Of a DNA stretch of 64,000 nt, positions 34,065 to 45,159 are shown piece by piece. The notes under the pieces were generated by a model. The model was not told the DNA's origin. It searched no databases and worked only from the letters and a program-made list of their open reading frames with translations. Origin of the DNA: Euleptes europaea. Lineage: Eukaryota > Chordata > Lepidosauria > Squamata > Sphaerodactylidae. How positions within the stretch are numbered: the stretch's first letter is position 1; every line of letters starts with the position of its first letter. The DNA lies in the NCBI RefSeq assembly GCF_029931775.1, contig NC_079314.1, positions 70,423,879 to 70,487,878 on the forward strand, read 5' to 3'. Position numbers and translations under genes: made by a program.

Positions 34065-36062
34065 AATTGTAAGAAGCTGTTGCCCTGACTGAAAACGCAG
34101 TGTGTGTACATGGATCTCCTGCAAGAGTGCGCTGCTTTGTTCTGGGTTTGTGAAGTATTGTCCAAATAAAGCAGTTTTTTTTATAGGCGTTGCCTTGGTT
34201 TGTCAGTTGCATAAAACCTGTTCCTTATTATTATGACACTTTTAAATGGCCAAAGCTCTTGGGTACTGCCTATAGAGGATGATGATGAGATGGTGTGCTT
34301 TATCTAGCATGCATTTGTGTGCGTTTGATTTTCTCAGTAGTGATGGCCTGCAATCCACCTCTCCACAGTGGAAGTGGATTCATAGCCAGGATTTCATCCA
34401 TATAAGGAAAATAGGAATCCTGCTGGGTGGTGGCATAATGTCAACTACTTTGACTCCAGGTCAAAGCCAAGGAACTTCTCGGAGTGCATTCTGTTGGTGC
34501 TGACTTATGGGACAGATAGTGTATTTGACTACTGCATATTTTCTGTTTGGCAGTGCTTTTCTGCCAATTATTTGCCTCCCTAGAAGAACACTTTGAGGTT
34601 TGACTCTGGGTTGTCATAAAGATAAAAAAGCATCTGAAATCTCTAGGATGCAGTTCAACCAGTTTAAGAAAACATATCTGGGTTATTTTCCACAGATCTG
34701 CCCATAGTCTTCATACATTATTATTGATCTTTTCCTTTAGGGGTTGAGTCCCTTGTACTTTAATATCTGAAGTGGCATGTTTATATCTAACCAGCAAAAT
34801 GCTAGTTGTGATGGAGACCCTTGAAGTGGAGAAGGTACAAAACATCGCTGGGTGCTCTGTGTACAGATCTGCATTGTGCGTATGCCCCCACTGGGATTAC
34901 TATCAATGAGGACAGGCCACCAAGTTTCACAAAAGTAGGGCAGGTTTTTGCTCTCGTCCTCAAGTGCAGTGCTTTGTTCTTCCTTGCAGCAGTGAATCGA
35001 ACCATTTGTTTGTATGGGCGAAATTGAAACAGGCTCATTCAGGGACACTGTTGAAATGAGCCTAGCTCTGTTTTCTGACCTCAGCCCATGAAACTCAAGC
35101 CTACTGCTGTTCTGTCTGCACAGCCCCAGTTTGGATTCTTTTGCAAACTGCCCTCTACTGTGTTGCAAAGGGCATCATACCTAGAATATCTTTTCTATTT
35201 TGTTATGGTCATTTACCAACGCAGGCCACAAATCATTGCATGCTTATTTATACTGCATTAATTGTACTGGTTAAACTTAAAGAGTAGAATTAGTTTTGTG
35301 TATGATTGTTTAAATCAGTTTTACTCTAATCCTGTTTAAAATGGTAAGTAATTAGATTAAGTAAACCAATTAAGGCAGCTTCAAAGCAAGATAATCACCA
35401 CTAACTTTGTACAAACAAACAAACAAACAAACAAACCCTTATTTAATCATTTGAGATTCCAAAAAGATATTGGTTTAATCTAGGCTATAACCATTGCTTT
35501 ATACATAGCACGGGTCCATGCCTTCAGTTATAGAAGCAGACTTCCAGAAGATCAGAAATTGATCTTGTGTGGCCATGTAGCAGCTCCTATTATTAAATGA
35601 CATTGAGCAAGTAGGGAGTTTCCCATACCACTGATTTATTGCATTCAAATGAGTGCACAATTGGACTAATATCCCCAGCACACTTTGTGTAATTTCTTCT
35701 ATCGTCCACTCCATGTTTCTGCAACAAAACACATTTGCAAGTTGCTGCCACAGATCCTTTCTACAGTTGTAACTTCGCTGTGCCTTTTCTCCTCGTCGTG
35801 TATCTGCCCTCTGCCAACAAATGTGCTTCTTCTTGAGCCTCAGCAAGAACTTTTAATATCTTCTGCTCTTCCTATATCAGGGGTCCTGCACCATGAAAGA
35901 TAGGTAGAATAGGGATTGAAGCCTTGGTCTACCAGATCCTTGTCCAGCACTCTTATCACTACAACACTTTGGCTCCATTGAAATCAATGGGGTTAGACTG
36001 GAGTAACTCTGCATAGGATTGCATAGTTTGATGCTTTGTGTCAAGTGGAAAGCCTGAACATT
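34065..36062. other. MSRB3 intron 1, no classified feature
   Basis: Contains only a (CAAA)n microsatellite at 35411-35436 and a 'tgaaatcaatggggttagac' fragment of a common squamate repeat near 35978. Minus-strand ORFs at 34737-35168 and 35499-35846 were not recognised as proteins. Confidence 0.4.
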
Positions 36063-36394
36063 GGGCCAAATTAGATGTAACAGCATCCACGGGTTCGATT
36101 CATGGTTGCTGCCACCATTTTAGAGGTAAACTTGGGCCATTTAAAAATGCTGCAAGCGCCCTCAGCACAGTGGAACCCCGCAACCTGCGGCTTTTTGAAT
36201 GCTGCAGCAGTTCCCTGTGGCTGTTTCAGCAATTGAAAAGGCACAGGGGAACAAGACTGCCTGGTCCCATTGCACTGTGGGTCTGATCAGGATTGGGCCA
36301 TCATGGCATTTTTAAATGTCTCCAGTTCATCTCTAAAATGGTGGCAACATCAGTGGGTCAGACATGGTGGATGCCATAGTGTCTACTTTGGCCC
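36063..36394. mobile_element. MITE with long terminal inverted repeats
   Basis: 332 bp. The left end GGGCCAAATTAGA...GCATCCAC is mirrored at the right end, and a second inner block (TTGC.GCCACCATTTTAGAG...ATTTAAAAATGC) is also mirrored. The imperfect inverted repeats total roughly 120 bp per arm. Non-coding. No clear target duplication, so class is open. Confidence 0.65.
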
Positions 36395-36938
36395 ACTGAG
36401 GGAGAAGCAGGAAAGAAAAGCTAGAAGAAGACTCAGTAAATCATCTGCTTCCTTTCCTACAATTTAATTTTAGTTGAAACGTACTGTTAGAAAACTCCTT
36501 CCTGAGCTTTACAATGAATTTGTTATTTCTTGGGAAACTTCAGATGCAGCTGGAGTTCAATCTTTCCTCATGGTAAGAGGATATGAAATCAATAATTAGG
36601 CTTTAAAAATATCCTTCAAGAATTGCAATGTCATTAGAAGACAAAAACAACATTTCTTATGCATGAGTTTATACTTTAGTATGCGGTTTTAAATCCCGTG
36701 GTGGAAGACATGACTTCTGACATTAGGGAAAAATTAGACAAGACTATCAAAGAGAACTGGTTTAGAGCATTGCCTAAGAGTGTGAACTTTTCTTAGTGCA
36801 AATCCTTCTTCAGACACACTTTGCCAGGCAACCCTAGAACTGTTCTCCTAGTCCCATCTTCAAAATGAGGATAATATTAATTATCTGCCCTAAGGCAGCA
36901 TTGCTGGGAAAGTTTCTAAGATACCAAATGCTTTATAC

Positions 36939-37085
36939 TAGTAGTTCCCAACCTTTTTTTGACCAGGGACCACTAGGACTTTTTTGTTCGGTGCAGGGAC
37001 CCCAAGGTTCAAAATAAAAATTCTGAGAATTTGAAAATAAACTGTAATCATAACTGTTAGTTAAACATTAAACTTAGAATAATAT

Positions 37086-37141
<56 letters not shown>

Positions 37142-37255
37142 GAACTTTTAATTGAAAATATTAATTTATTATTGGTTTATAACTTTGTTTCGTGGACCTT
37201 AATTTAGTTCTCGCGGACCCCTGGGGGTCCATGGACCCCCGGTTGGGAACCAGTG
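36939..37255. mobile_element. hAT nonautonomous element with 8-bp target duplication
   Basis: A perfect 8-bp duplication CTTTATAC (36931-36938 and 37256-37263) flanks terminal inverted repeats TAGTAGTTCCCAACC and GGTTGGGAACCAGTG. This fits hAT/Charlie-type elements. The interior carries a (TA)n microsatellite and no transposase. Confidence 0.88.
37091..37137. repeat. (TA)n microsatellite inside the hAT element
   Basis: About 23 uninterrupted TA units, expanded within the hAT copy; likely polymorphic. Confidence 0.95.
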
Positions 37256-37677
37256 CTTTATACTAACTTCAAAATACTACATAAACGCTAAGTAGTATTA
37301 TCATCATTATGAAGGTTTTTAATGCAGTTGCTTGCCAGAGTTGGCACTGTGAGCAGGAATTTTCCAGAATGTTTCTGCACCTAAAATTCGGACAAGTATT
37401 TTTTTTTGTGTGGAAATGTTATGGGCTGTTGGCTCCTAATATGTTGCCTCGGCACTTTCATTGACTTGATAGTTTGCTACAGCTTTGGGCGATGGTCGTT
37501 TTTTTACTGTGCTAATCGTTCACCAACAAGGACATCTAAAAAGTTCAGAACTGAGCATAACCTATTCCACTCTCAAAGACAATTTTCCATGCTGACATAA
37601 GCATATCTTCTGCAGACGTCTGCAGACTCTGTGTGTCTTCCCGTATAACTACTTGATGTGGTGGATGACTTGACAAA

Positions 37678-37954
37678 GGCTGTTACCGCACTAGGTATTC
37701 CCAGCAATGTATCAAGAGCTTGGAAATGTTATAAAAAATTCTGTTCGCACTTTCAATGTATTCCCACCGATGTATTAAGAGTTTGAAACTGTTATAAAAA
37801 ATGCTGTTCACACTTTGTTTGGCCCCTTTAGCTGTGAAGACGTCTTCCAACCATTTTTTAGCCGTGGCATCCAAAAACCCTTTTAAAGCGATGTTTTTTA
37901 TAACATTTCCAAACTCTTGATACATCGCTGGGAATACCTAGTGCGGTAACAGCC
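37678..37954. mobile_element. Palindromic MITE with about 62-bp terminal inverted repeats
   Basis: Starts GGCTGTTACCGCACTAGG and ends CCTAGTGCGGTAACAGCC. The inverted repeat runs inward for about 62 bp with few differences. A partial third copy of the arm lies in direct orientation inside the left half (about 37755-37805). No TSD is evident and no coding sequence is present. Confidence 0.8.
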
Positions 37955-38369
37955 AATGCATGCTAAATAGCAAAACTGCATAGGGACTTAATCCACCTTT
38001 TCATGTTAATTCACCGGTCTCCTTTAAATAACACATCTGCAATTTTGACCATTCCATCACTTTAACACAGTGCTTAACTCAAAGTCTAAAGCAGAGTAAC
38101 TGGCGCCAAAGAGGTTGGAGGAAGGAAGCAATCCATAAGAGAAGCTTATGCCACAATAAGTCTGTTAGTCTTTGAGGTGTCACTGAGATTCCTTTTTGTC
38201 TTTACTAAAGTAGAAGGGCTTCCTGAAGGTAGAGCCTCAGTCAGATAGAGCCTCTTCCCATTACATGTTCCCAGCATTCCTTGTAACACTGTTTGCTCTT
38301 TAGAAATGAGTGGAAAGTGCTCTAGTCCCAGGGATAGGCAGAAGGTCACTTGGGAGTGACTAGTTTCTG

Positions 38370-38544
38370 ACCTGGATAGCTCCAGGCTAGCCTGATCTCA
38401 TCAGATCTCAGAAGCTAAGCAGGGTGGTACTGGTTAGTATTTGAATGGGCAACCTTGTGATGCGAAGGCAAGCAATGGCAAACCACCTCCAGATGTCTCT
38501 TGCCTTCAAAACCCTACAGGGTCACCATAAGTAAGCTGTGACTT

Positions 38545-38552
<8 letters not shown>
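38370..38552 (+). mobile_element. 5S rRNA-derived SINE
   Basis: 'cctgatctcatcagatctca' then 'gaagctaagcagggt' is almost identical to 5S rRNA and its internal promoter. The BovB-like tail 'gtcaccataagtaagctgtg' leads into 'acttgacagcac' and directly into a (CA)n run. Confidence 0.88.

Positions 38553-38583
<31 letters not shown>
38550..38583. repeat. (CA)n microsatellite
   Basis: About 17 CA units grown from the 3' end of the 5S-derived SINE. Confidence 0.95.
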
Positions 38584-38585
<2 letters not shown>

Positions 38586-39067
38586 GCCACAGTCCAAGTC
38601 GTAAGTGCAGCTTTCCAACCATCCTGCAGAGCTGTTGTAACAATTTTCTTATTGTTCCCTTTCAAGCTACAGCAGCAGCTTTCCTCTTTCTCTTTCATGT
38701 GGAGGAAAAGGCGGCACAGGCAAGCACACACCTTTGCTCTGGGTAGGAAAATGACAGCATCCTTTCCCATATGCCTCTCCTCCTGCACGCACAGCACTCC
38801 CCCTTTGCTTTGGATGGGAAAGGAGTGTTCTTTTTATTATTTTCCCCTGTTTCAAAGCTGCTGTTTCCCTCTTCATAGAGACAACTGCATATTTTTCTCC
38901 TGTGGGACAAATTATAGTTTGGTGTGGTGGTTGTGGTTTGCTTTGAGAAAATAGCAGAGGAAAGGTTTGCCCACCTAGGCACCACAGACATGCCCTGTGT
39001 GTGTGCATGTGTGTGTATAAATTTTTGTACAAGCTGCCATTTCGTGATTGGCTCTACCCACTGAGCT

Positions 39068-39252
39068 GCCATCTCTAGACTACAGTGATCATTTTTCCTG
39101 GAGAAAATGGATGCTTTGGAGGGTAGAGTCTATGGCATTGTTACCCCACTGATGTCCAGGCTCCATCCCCAAATCTCCAGGAGTTTCCCTACTGGATCTG
39201 ACAACGTGACACACACACCCCGGTGGCCTGACAGGACCTGGCAACTCTACTC
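39068..39252 (-). mobile_element. Short TIR element of the 'ggttgccaacctccag' family, copy 2
   Basis: Reads in reverse relative to the 4395 and 62608 copies: 'cctggagaaaatgg', 'agtctatggcattgttac' and 'aaatctccaggag', ending 'ggacctggcaactcta'. Non-coding, diverged. Confidence 0.55.
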
Positions 39253-39254
39253 CT

Positions 39255-40690
39255 GGGGATAATATCAGATCAGAAAAATGGTACTGGGGAAAGGCTGGAG
39301 TCCCTTCTGCATGAGTACCTGAGTCCCAATCCAAATCAGCCATCATACATGGAGGAACTGATGAGAACCTTCAGCTCTTGCTGACTGTTACACAGGTTGG
39401 GGTCCCAAAACCCAATATGTGTAATGTGTGTCAGCTACTGTGGGCTGGGCTTGATCCTTTCTTCCTGATGAGTTAAGTTTTTTTATATTTAACTTTACTG
39501 GCAGGTAGTTTTTTCAAATAGGACCCATTCAAAATGGTATGACCCACTAGTAGTCTGAATGGTAGATTTCCTCCCATTCTAACTCATTCTGCTTCATATG
39601 TTGATTATGCCTTAGATGTACCATGAGGTTGCTAGGCATGGCAGACCTGGCAACCAGTGGGAGATGGGGGGCAGGGAAATGCTGGCCCTGTCAGTGATGG
39701 TATGACATCATTTCTAGGGGGAAAACATGGAAGTGATGTCACACCTTTCTAGCAATTTCTGGCAAATCTGTGGTGTTGACAGTGACAGTGGTTATGTGGT
39801 GCTCCTGCTATCCAGGGTCATGTTTACCTGAAAATGGAGAGGGCTGAGCAATCCAATTCTGAATAAGTATCCTATCAGGAACTTCTGCCACTCTCTGTTG
39901 TTTTTGCAATGCAGGATACCATTTGGTCTGCAGAACAAAAGAGGGCATTGGTGTGTTATGAAAAACGTTTTCATTTTCTGAGCTAGAAGTATTTCTTTGG
40001 GTCTTCTAACTGGAATGGGAAGTATGGTAAAATAGCAATAAGGACTGACCCATATTCCTTAGAAAACCTGCAATCTTATTAGGCAACACTGTTCACTGCC
40101 CATATGAACCCTACATACACACTACACACATGTGCTTTTTCCCTTCTTTTTTCTTTTGTAACATCTGGTCCAGTGAAGAGTTCTGGGTAATTTGAAAGCT
40201 TGTACATTGTTATGTGTCATTGGGTTGGTCGTAATAAAATGTATTAAACAGATTGTGTTCTTGGTTTTTTGAATTTTTTCTTTTTGGACCAAAATAACTT
40301 GCACTACAGACATATGTTATTGCCAAATAATTGATATAATTATTTGGCAATAAAGTGTTCAGTTGTTTCCTGAAGGCAAAGGCCTACCTTTGTTTTAATT
40401 CTTCTTACAACTTTGGAAAGTTAAATAGTTTATTGTCCAGTTTTTGCAACACAAGCTGAACTCTCTTTTTGCTCACTCCTGATTTTTCTTGTAACCTTTT
40501 TGCTGAGCTATCCACACGGTGGTGCTCTGCTACTTAGCTAACAGGAAGAATCACATTATCTGTAAATTGCCAAGCAAAAAGCATGCGTGAGGCCTCTGTG
40601 GCTGGGGCACCTGGCTTTTTAAATGGTAGAATGCATCTTTGTTCTTTGCCTGACCTGAAGAGTGACATCACTGCCTTTCTTCCTGTTGTA
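39255..40690. other. MSRB3 intron, no classified feature
   Basis: No coding sequence or repeat identified, apart from a small perfect inverted repeat near 40320-40352 (TTGCCAAATAAT / ATTATTTGGCAA). Confidence 0.4.
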
Positions 40691-40728
40691 CTGTAGCTGC
40701 CTGACTCTCAGGCTCTGACACAAGCCAG

Positions 40729-40840
40729 ATGGCTGCGATTGGTAGGCGCACAGGCTCCCTGGTACTACAGTTGATGAAACAGACTAGGAAGACGTTTTAT
40801 GATCAGCTGCAGGAGCACAATAAGTCTGCAGCTTTGCTAG
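40729..40840 (+). CDS. Candidate additional MSRB3 leader exon (speculative)
   Basis: From ATG at 40729 an open frame reads MAAIGRRTGSLVLQLMKQTR then KTFYDQLQEHNKSAALL and ends CTAG|GTAATT, a plausible donor in phase 1. That is the phase needed to join the MSRB3 core exon at 59634, giving ...SAALLG-SCRDKK. The leader is Arg/Lys-rich and lacks acidic residues at its N-terminus, like a mitochondrial presequence. It lies between the ER leader (31860) and the mitochondrial leader (43383) on the same strand. If joined instead to 43383 it would be 5' UTR with a short upstream ORF. The start context is weak (C at -3), and I do not recognise the peptide. It may be coincidence. Confidence 0.3.
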
Positions 40841-40999
40841 GTAATTACATTTTCACTGCACACTTTTGTTCCTTGAGGTAAAGGTTGCTAGGGGAGAAAA
40901 TATCAATTTTTTTATTTGTGGTGTTGAGTATGCATAGGCCTTTGATCTTTTTATTAGTCAGTAGTCTGCTCCAGAGGAATGTTCTTTCCCTTTTTCCTT

Positions 41000-43380
41000 T
41001 TTTAAAAAAAAAGGAAACAAAAATGCTGCTCTGCAGTCACTCGTGAAAATGACATGTTTATTTATGTTTAATGGTTCTTTGAGTAGTGCTTACCCCCCCT
41101 TTGTCTCCATTTAGTAACTTGCAAATGTTTTGGTTTTGTAGTTGGATGAAGTCAGTGTTCCGGCATGTTAATACAACCAGTTTTTCTCTCCGACATATTC
41201 AAAATGATTTAATAACACATGTACTGATGCTTGCTATGGCGTAGCGTTCAGGGGACCAGAAGAGAGAACTCATGACTTCCTCTCTGCTTGAGGGGAGAAA
41301 AATGCAAGAAGTAATTATCTTTGTATCCTTTTACATGCATTTACATTGCATCTCACACATGTACATCTGTGCGCCAGTGCACACATTCTGATAGTTTTTC
41401 CAGAAGGGCCACAAAAATCTACTACTACCTATTAGGATCTTGTTTTTCACTTAGTTTAGCAGAAGTTCCACTGCAAAAACAAGTCTGGAACAAACTCAGT
41501 TATCTGATTACTATTCTTCTCTCCATAATTTCTTTGAATGTAGTGAGATAATCAGGTTTGTTGAAAGCCATACTCTCTTGTTATGTCAGATGCTGATGAT
41601 CAGAATCAGCAAACTGTGGTTTGTGCTTACCCGACAAACCAGGATGTCAAGTTATGAGTTATTTACTGTTTGTAATTGTGATTTACAGGGCACACACCAA
41701 ACGCAGGTTGCTAGCTTAAGTATAAACACAAGCTGTGTTTTCTATAAATCTGGTAATATTTAGTTGTCTTGCTGCATGAGAAGGGAGAGGAGGAATTATG
41801 TAAGAGCCAGGTCACTGCCATTCTCATTCTTATAGTAGCAAAGCATGGCTTGTTTAGTCTGAACCAAACATAGCATATAGGTGCTTGCAGGTGGCACATT
41901 TCTGGGTGGGGGCACATAGATTTAGTGCAGCTGGAACCCAGAAGCCACATGGTTGCTGCATCTATTCCCATGCCGATCGTTTTTGGCCAAAAGGCAAAAA
42001 TTTAGCAAGATTATTATGATGGCACATTCCAAAAGGGGGGGGGGGTATTGCCCAGATCCTTGTACAAACCAATGAGAAAATTTGTACTTGTTTACATTGT
42101 TTCCTGAAATTCTGGTTTGGCTTTAAATCCTGCAGAAAGCTTTATAGAAAATTTCTTCATAAAATTTTCTGCTGCTTTCAGGAAAATATGTGAGATATGT
42201 GTGCATGAATGATCTAATGCAAATATGTAGACAAGCATATTAATACAGAAGCAGTACAAGAAAATGGATGTGGTCTTGCACAGCTCATTAATTTTGATTA
42301 TTAGTGGTTGGATCCTATGACTCCCCATCTCCTGGGTTGGATCCTATGACTCCTTCCACCAAGACTTCCTCCATCAGATCCTTTCTCTGGCAGAAAAAGT
42401 CATTCTCTACCCTGTTGAGAGAAGACTTAGCAGAACAGAGTCATAGGATCCAATTTAATGAAAGGGAGTTGTTATAGGATTGCCAGCCAGGAGTCTTTTC
42501 AGGGCAGAAGCATTAGGGAGTGGGAACTGGGGGAAATCGGGGGAATTGCTAGAGTGTAGAACCCATGGAGATTAGGAGAATTCCTAGAGTGTCATGTGAC
42601 TCCCCCCCCCCCCCGCAGTTTTACTCCCTCTTTTCCACTGAGCGGCGGCGGGGGGGTGGGTGAAGCTGTGGCAGCCAGACTCTAGACTCCAAAAGATCTA
42701 ATGCTAGATTTCTGGTGTACTTCAGTGGCTGTGTTGTCTGTCTGAAGCAATGAATGGTTATCATGTGAAGCAGCTGCATTTCATCTACTTTGCTACTTCA
42801 ACAATTTCTGTGATCTTGAATAACTTTCTACCTTGTATCCTTCTCTTCCCCCTTTTCCATGAACTCAGGGCAATAAACATGGTGTGAGTCCACTTGCATT
42901 TGAAGATGCATCTTGCTACACAGCTATTCTGTATTAGGGGGAAAATAAAATAATCCACAGTTAAGCTACCACTTGTCCGTGCAATGCTAGCTGCTCCATT
43001 ATTTTGACAGTATCTTTCGTGGGACTCACATGCTATAATAAATAAAAACGACAGTTCCTTTGTTTACTTTCTGGGTTTTTCATGTAGTCCATTTCAGTCA
43101 TCGATCGGCTGCCATTTTTTGGTTGTCCTGTTTTGAGTAAGATATGTCCTTGTTGGGTATAGTTCATATTTGTTGACTGTTTCAAACCATTGCATGTTGT
43201 ATTAATTTAGTAAAGCATAAAGTTAATGACAGTTAAGTGAACTTGGTTACAAATGTGTGTATGAAACATTAGTTTTGTATTTTTCTTTCAATAAAAAAAC
43301 CATAACCATCAGTTTTGCTATGAATTTGTCTAACATTTTTGGTGTTTTAATTTGTTTTCATCTTTTTTTTCTTCCTACTC
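41000..43380. other. MSRB3 intron between candidate leader exons
   Basis: Mostly AT-rich. The only clear structures are an inverted repeat at 42306-42455, listed separately, and poly-G/poly-C runs near 42037 and 42603. Confidence 0.4.
42306..42455. repeat. Small inverted-repeat element
   Basis: TTGGATCCTATGACTC occurs twice near 42309 and 42335 and is mirrored as GAGTCATAGGATCCAA near 42439-42454. About 150 bp; possibly a minimal MITE. No TSD established. Confidence 0.5.
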
Positions 43381-43382
43381 AG

Positions 43383-43503
43383 CTCTTGCCCCTGTTCTTT
43401 GCCTCTGTTGGTGAGGACATTACAGTGATGTCTGCATTCAACTTACTGCATTTGGTGACCAAGAGCCAGCCAGTGGCCCTGCGAGCCTGTGGGCTTCCCT
43501 CAG
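43383..43503 (+). CDS. MSRB3: MSRB3 mitochondrial-isoform leader exon (coding from 43428)
   Basis: The ATG at 43428-43430 begins MSAFNLLHLVTKSQPVALRA then CGLPS. This is the same leader as human MSRB3 isoform B, which directs the enzyme to mitochondria. A polypyrimidine tract and AG (43381-43382) precede the exon, so it is internal and needs an upstream noncoding exon. The donor is CAG|GTTGAA in phase 1, joining to 59634 as LPSG-SCRDKK. It is an alternative to the ER leader at 31860. Confidence 0.92.
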
Positions 43504-43683
43504 GTTGAAGGGGGACTGCTTGTTGTGGTCATGCATACGGAAGGCCCGTTGAGTAAAGGGGGGTGTTTCTGCTACAGGAAATGAAATGTTACAGTTTGCT
43601 AAAATTTAAAAAAAAAATTAAACAATTTTTGAGCAGAAAGCCCTTGTTTGTTTACTGTATTAACAAATTAAGTTTTGTTAACT

Positions 43684-43718
43684 GAAAGAAAGAAAGATAG
43701 AAAGAGAGAGAGAGAGAA
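43684..43718. repeat. (GAAA)n/(GA)n simple repeat
   Basis: Short purine-rich simple repeat, GAAA units passing into GA units. Confidence 0.85.
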
Positions 43719-44944
43719 ACTTGGGAGGCCTTTTTAAAAAAGTTATCAACCCTAGTACCTTTCTTAAATTTGATGCTATCTTTCATTCTCCAAATGGAAA
43801 ACAAAGTGGTTAATCAGTAATTAATAACTGTTTAGATTATATCCCAAAATGCTATATTTATGTTAATATTATATTTCAGTAAAAACCAAAGGGGCGCCAC
43901 AGTAGCCTGAGGGCCACAACATAAGATTGGGGGGGGGGGGGGAGAAGAAGAACTGCGAGGGGATCTAGAAAGGTTATCTGTTTGTTTACTGCTTTTATCC
44001 TGCTTTTGCTCATGGAGCTGAAGGCCCTGTACTTCAGGGTCCAAAGTAGTCTAGCATCCAGAGTCAGGTTGCCTCCACATGGCAACAGCTCTCCTTGGAG
44101 CTTTCATTGCTGCAAATGCAGAGGCCTTTGCTGTGGCAACAAAGCATCCACATGACGGTTTTCTGCTTACTTTGCTTGACTCGGCCCCCTCAACTCCTCA
44201 GAGGACTTTTTCAGGCTTGTGAAAAAAATTATCATTTACCGGATATGTCAGTTCCTCAGTTTCCGGTTAAACTTGGTTGTCAACATGTCTCTGTAGTCTA
44301 GAGCTCATCCTTACAGTTTAAACAGAGGCCCTTTTCAGGCCTCCGGTGCCATGTGGGGGAGAATGGAAGCCATGGGGGGAGTTGCTGGGGCAAGGAGAAT
44401 GGTGCTGGGTTGGGTGGGACCTGCAAAAATGTGCACCTTCCTACTCCCACAGTAGGCAGGCACATGTTGACTGTGGCCTTTCTTGAAAGTTGATATCAAA
44501 TAATGTTTGGGAAGAATCAGAGCAAAGCTGGGGAAAACCTGGACTGTGGACAATTAGGAGATGATACCATCTGGACACTAACACACAGTCAGACAGACAA
44601 ACAAAAAACACTCCAGTTTGAATATGGAAGCGACCCCACTCTCCTTAGCTTCAGTATGGTTTCAGTTTCACATGTCGTCACACCATGCCCTGTGATTTGA
44701 AAGAATATAAAGGTTTACATAGGAATTAATAATAAAAGGAATAGGGAAATTGTTGTGTCATTGATCTTTTTGGAGAGAAAAGTTGGAAGAAAGTTTAATC
44801 AGTTCATCTTAGAACAGCTAGTAATTGTTTTACTAGAGATGTGCCTGTGTGGGATGGCAAAACCTCTAAATGAAGAATAGCATTGGATTGGATCCTGCCA
44901 AGGATTTCTGTCTGCAAAAGTCCAACTTCCTCCCTCCTGCCTTT

Positions 44945-45155
44945 AGATATTTAACTAGCCCACCTTTCTCCCCAGTGGGAACCCTCTCCTCCATTTTATC
45001 CTCACAGTAACCCTGTGAGGTAGATTAGACTGAGAATGTGTGACTGGCCCAAGGTCACCCAGCAAGCTTCCATAGCCCAAGAGGGAATTCAAACTTGAGT
45101 CTCCCAGATAATAGTCCAACACTCTTAACCACTGCGCCACGCTGGCTCTCCTTTG
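44945..45155 (-). mobile_element. MIR-like tRNA-derived SINE
   Basis: Read in reverse it begins AGAGCCAGCGTGGCGCAG then TGGTTAAGAGTGTTGGACT, a tRNA-like head with A-box. It continues through a TGACCTTGGGCCAGTCAC core as in CORE-SINEs and ends in the 'ggggagaaaggtgggc' tail. The best-preserved of four related copies. Confidence 0.8.
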
Positions 45156-45159
45156 TGGT

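Noticed and set aside
34737-35168. 143-codon minus-strand ORF
   Set aside because: No recognised motif, no splice or promoter context; probably a chance frame.
38370-38552. A 5S rRNA gene
   Set aside because: Only part of 5S is conserved, the 3' half is replaced by a BovB-like tail, and related diverged copies are dispersed: it is a SINE.
42476-42720. A fourth copy of the 'ggttgcca' TIR element
   Set aside because: Only loose similarity (gattgccagccaggag); the interior blocks are absent, so it was not called.
44335-44553. 72-codon minus-strand ORF
   Set aside because: Short, low-information frame with no recognised similarity or gene context.
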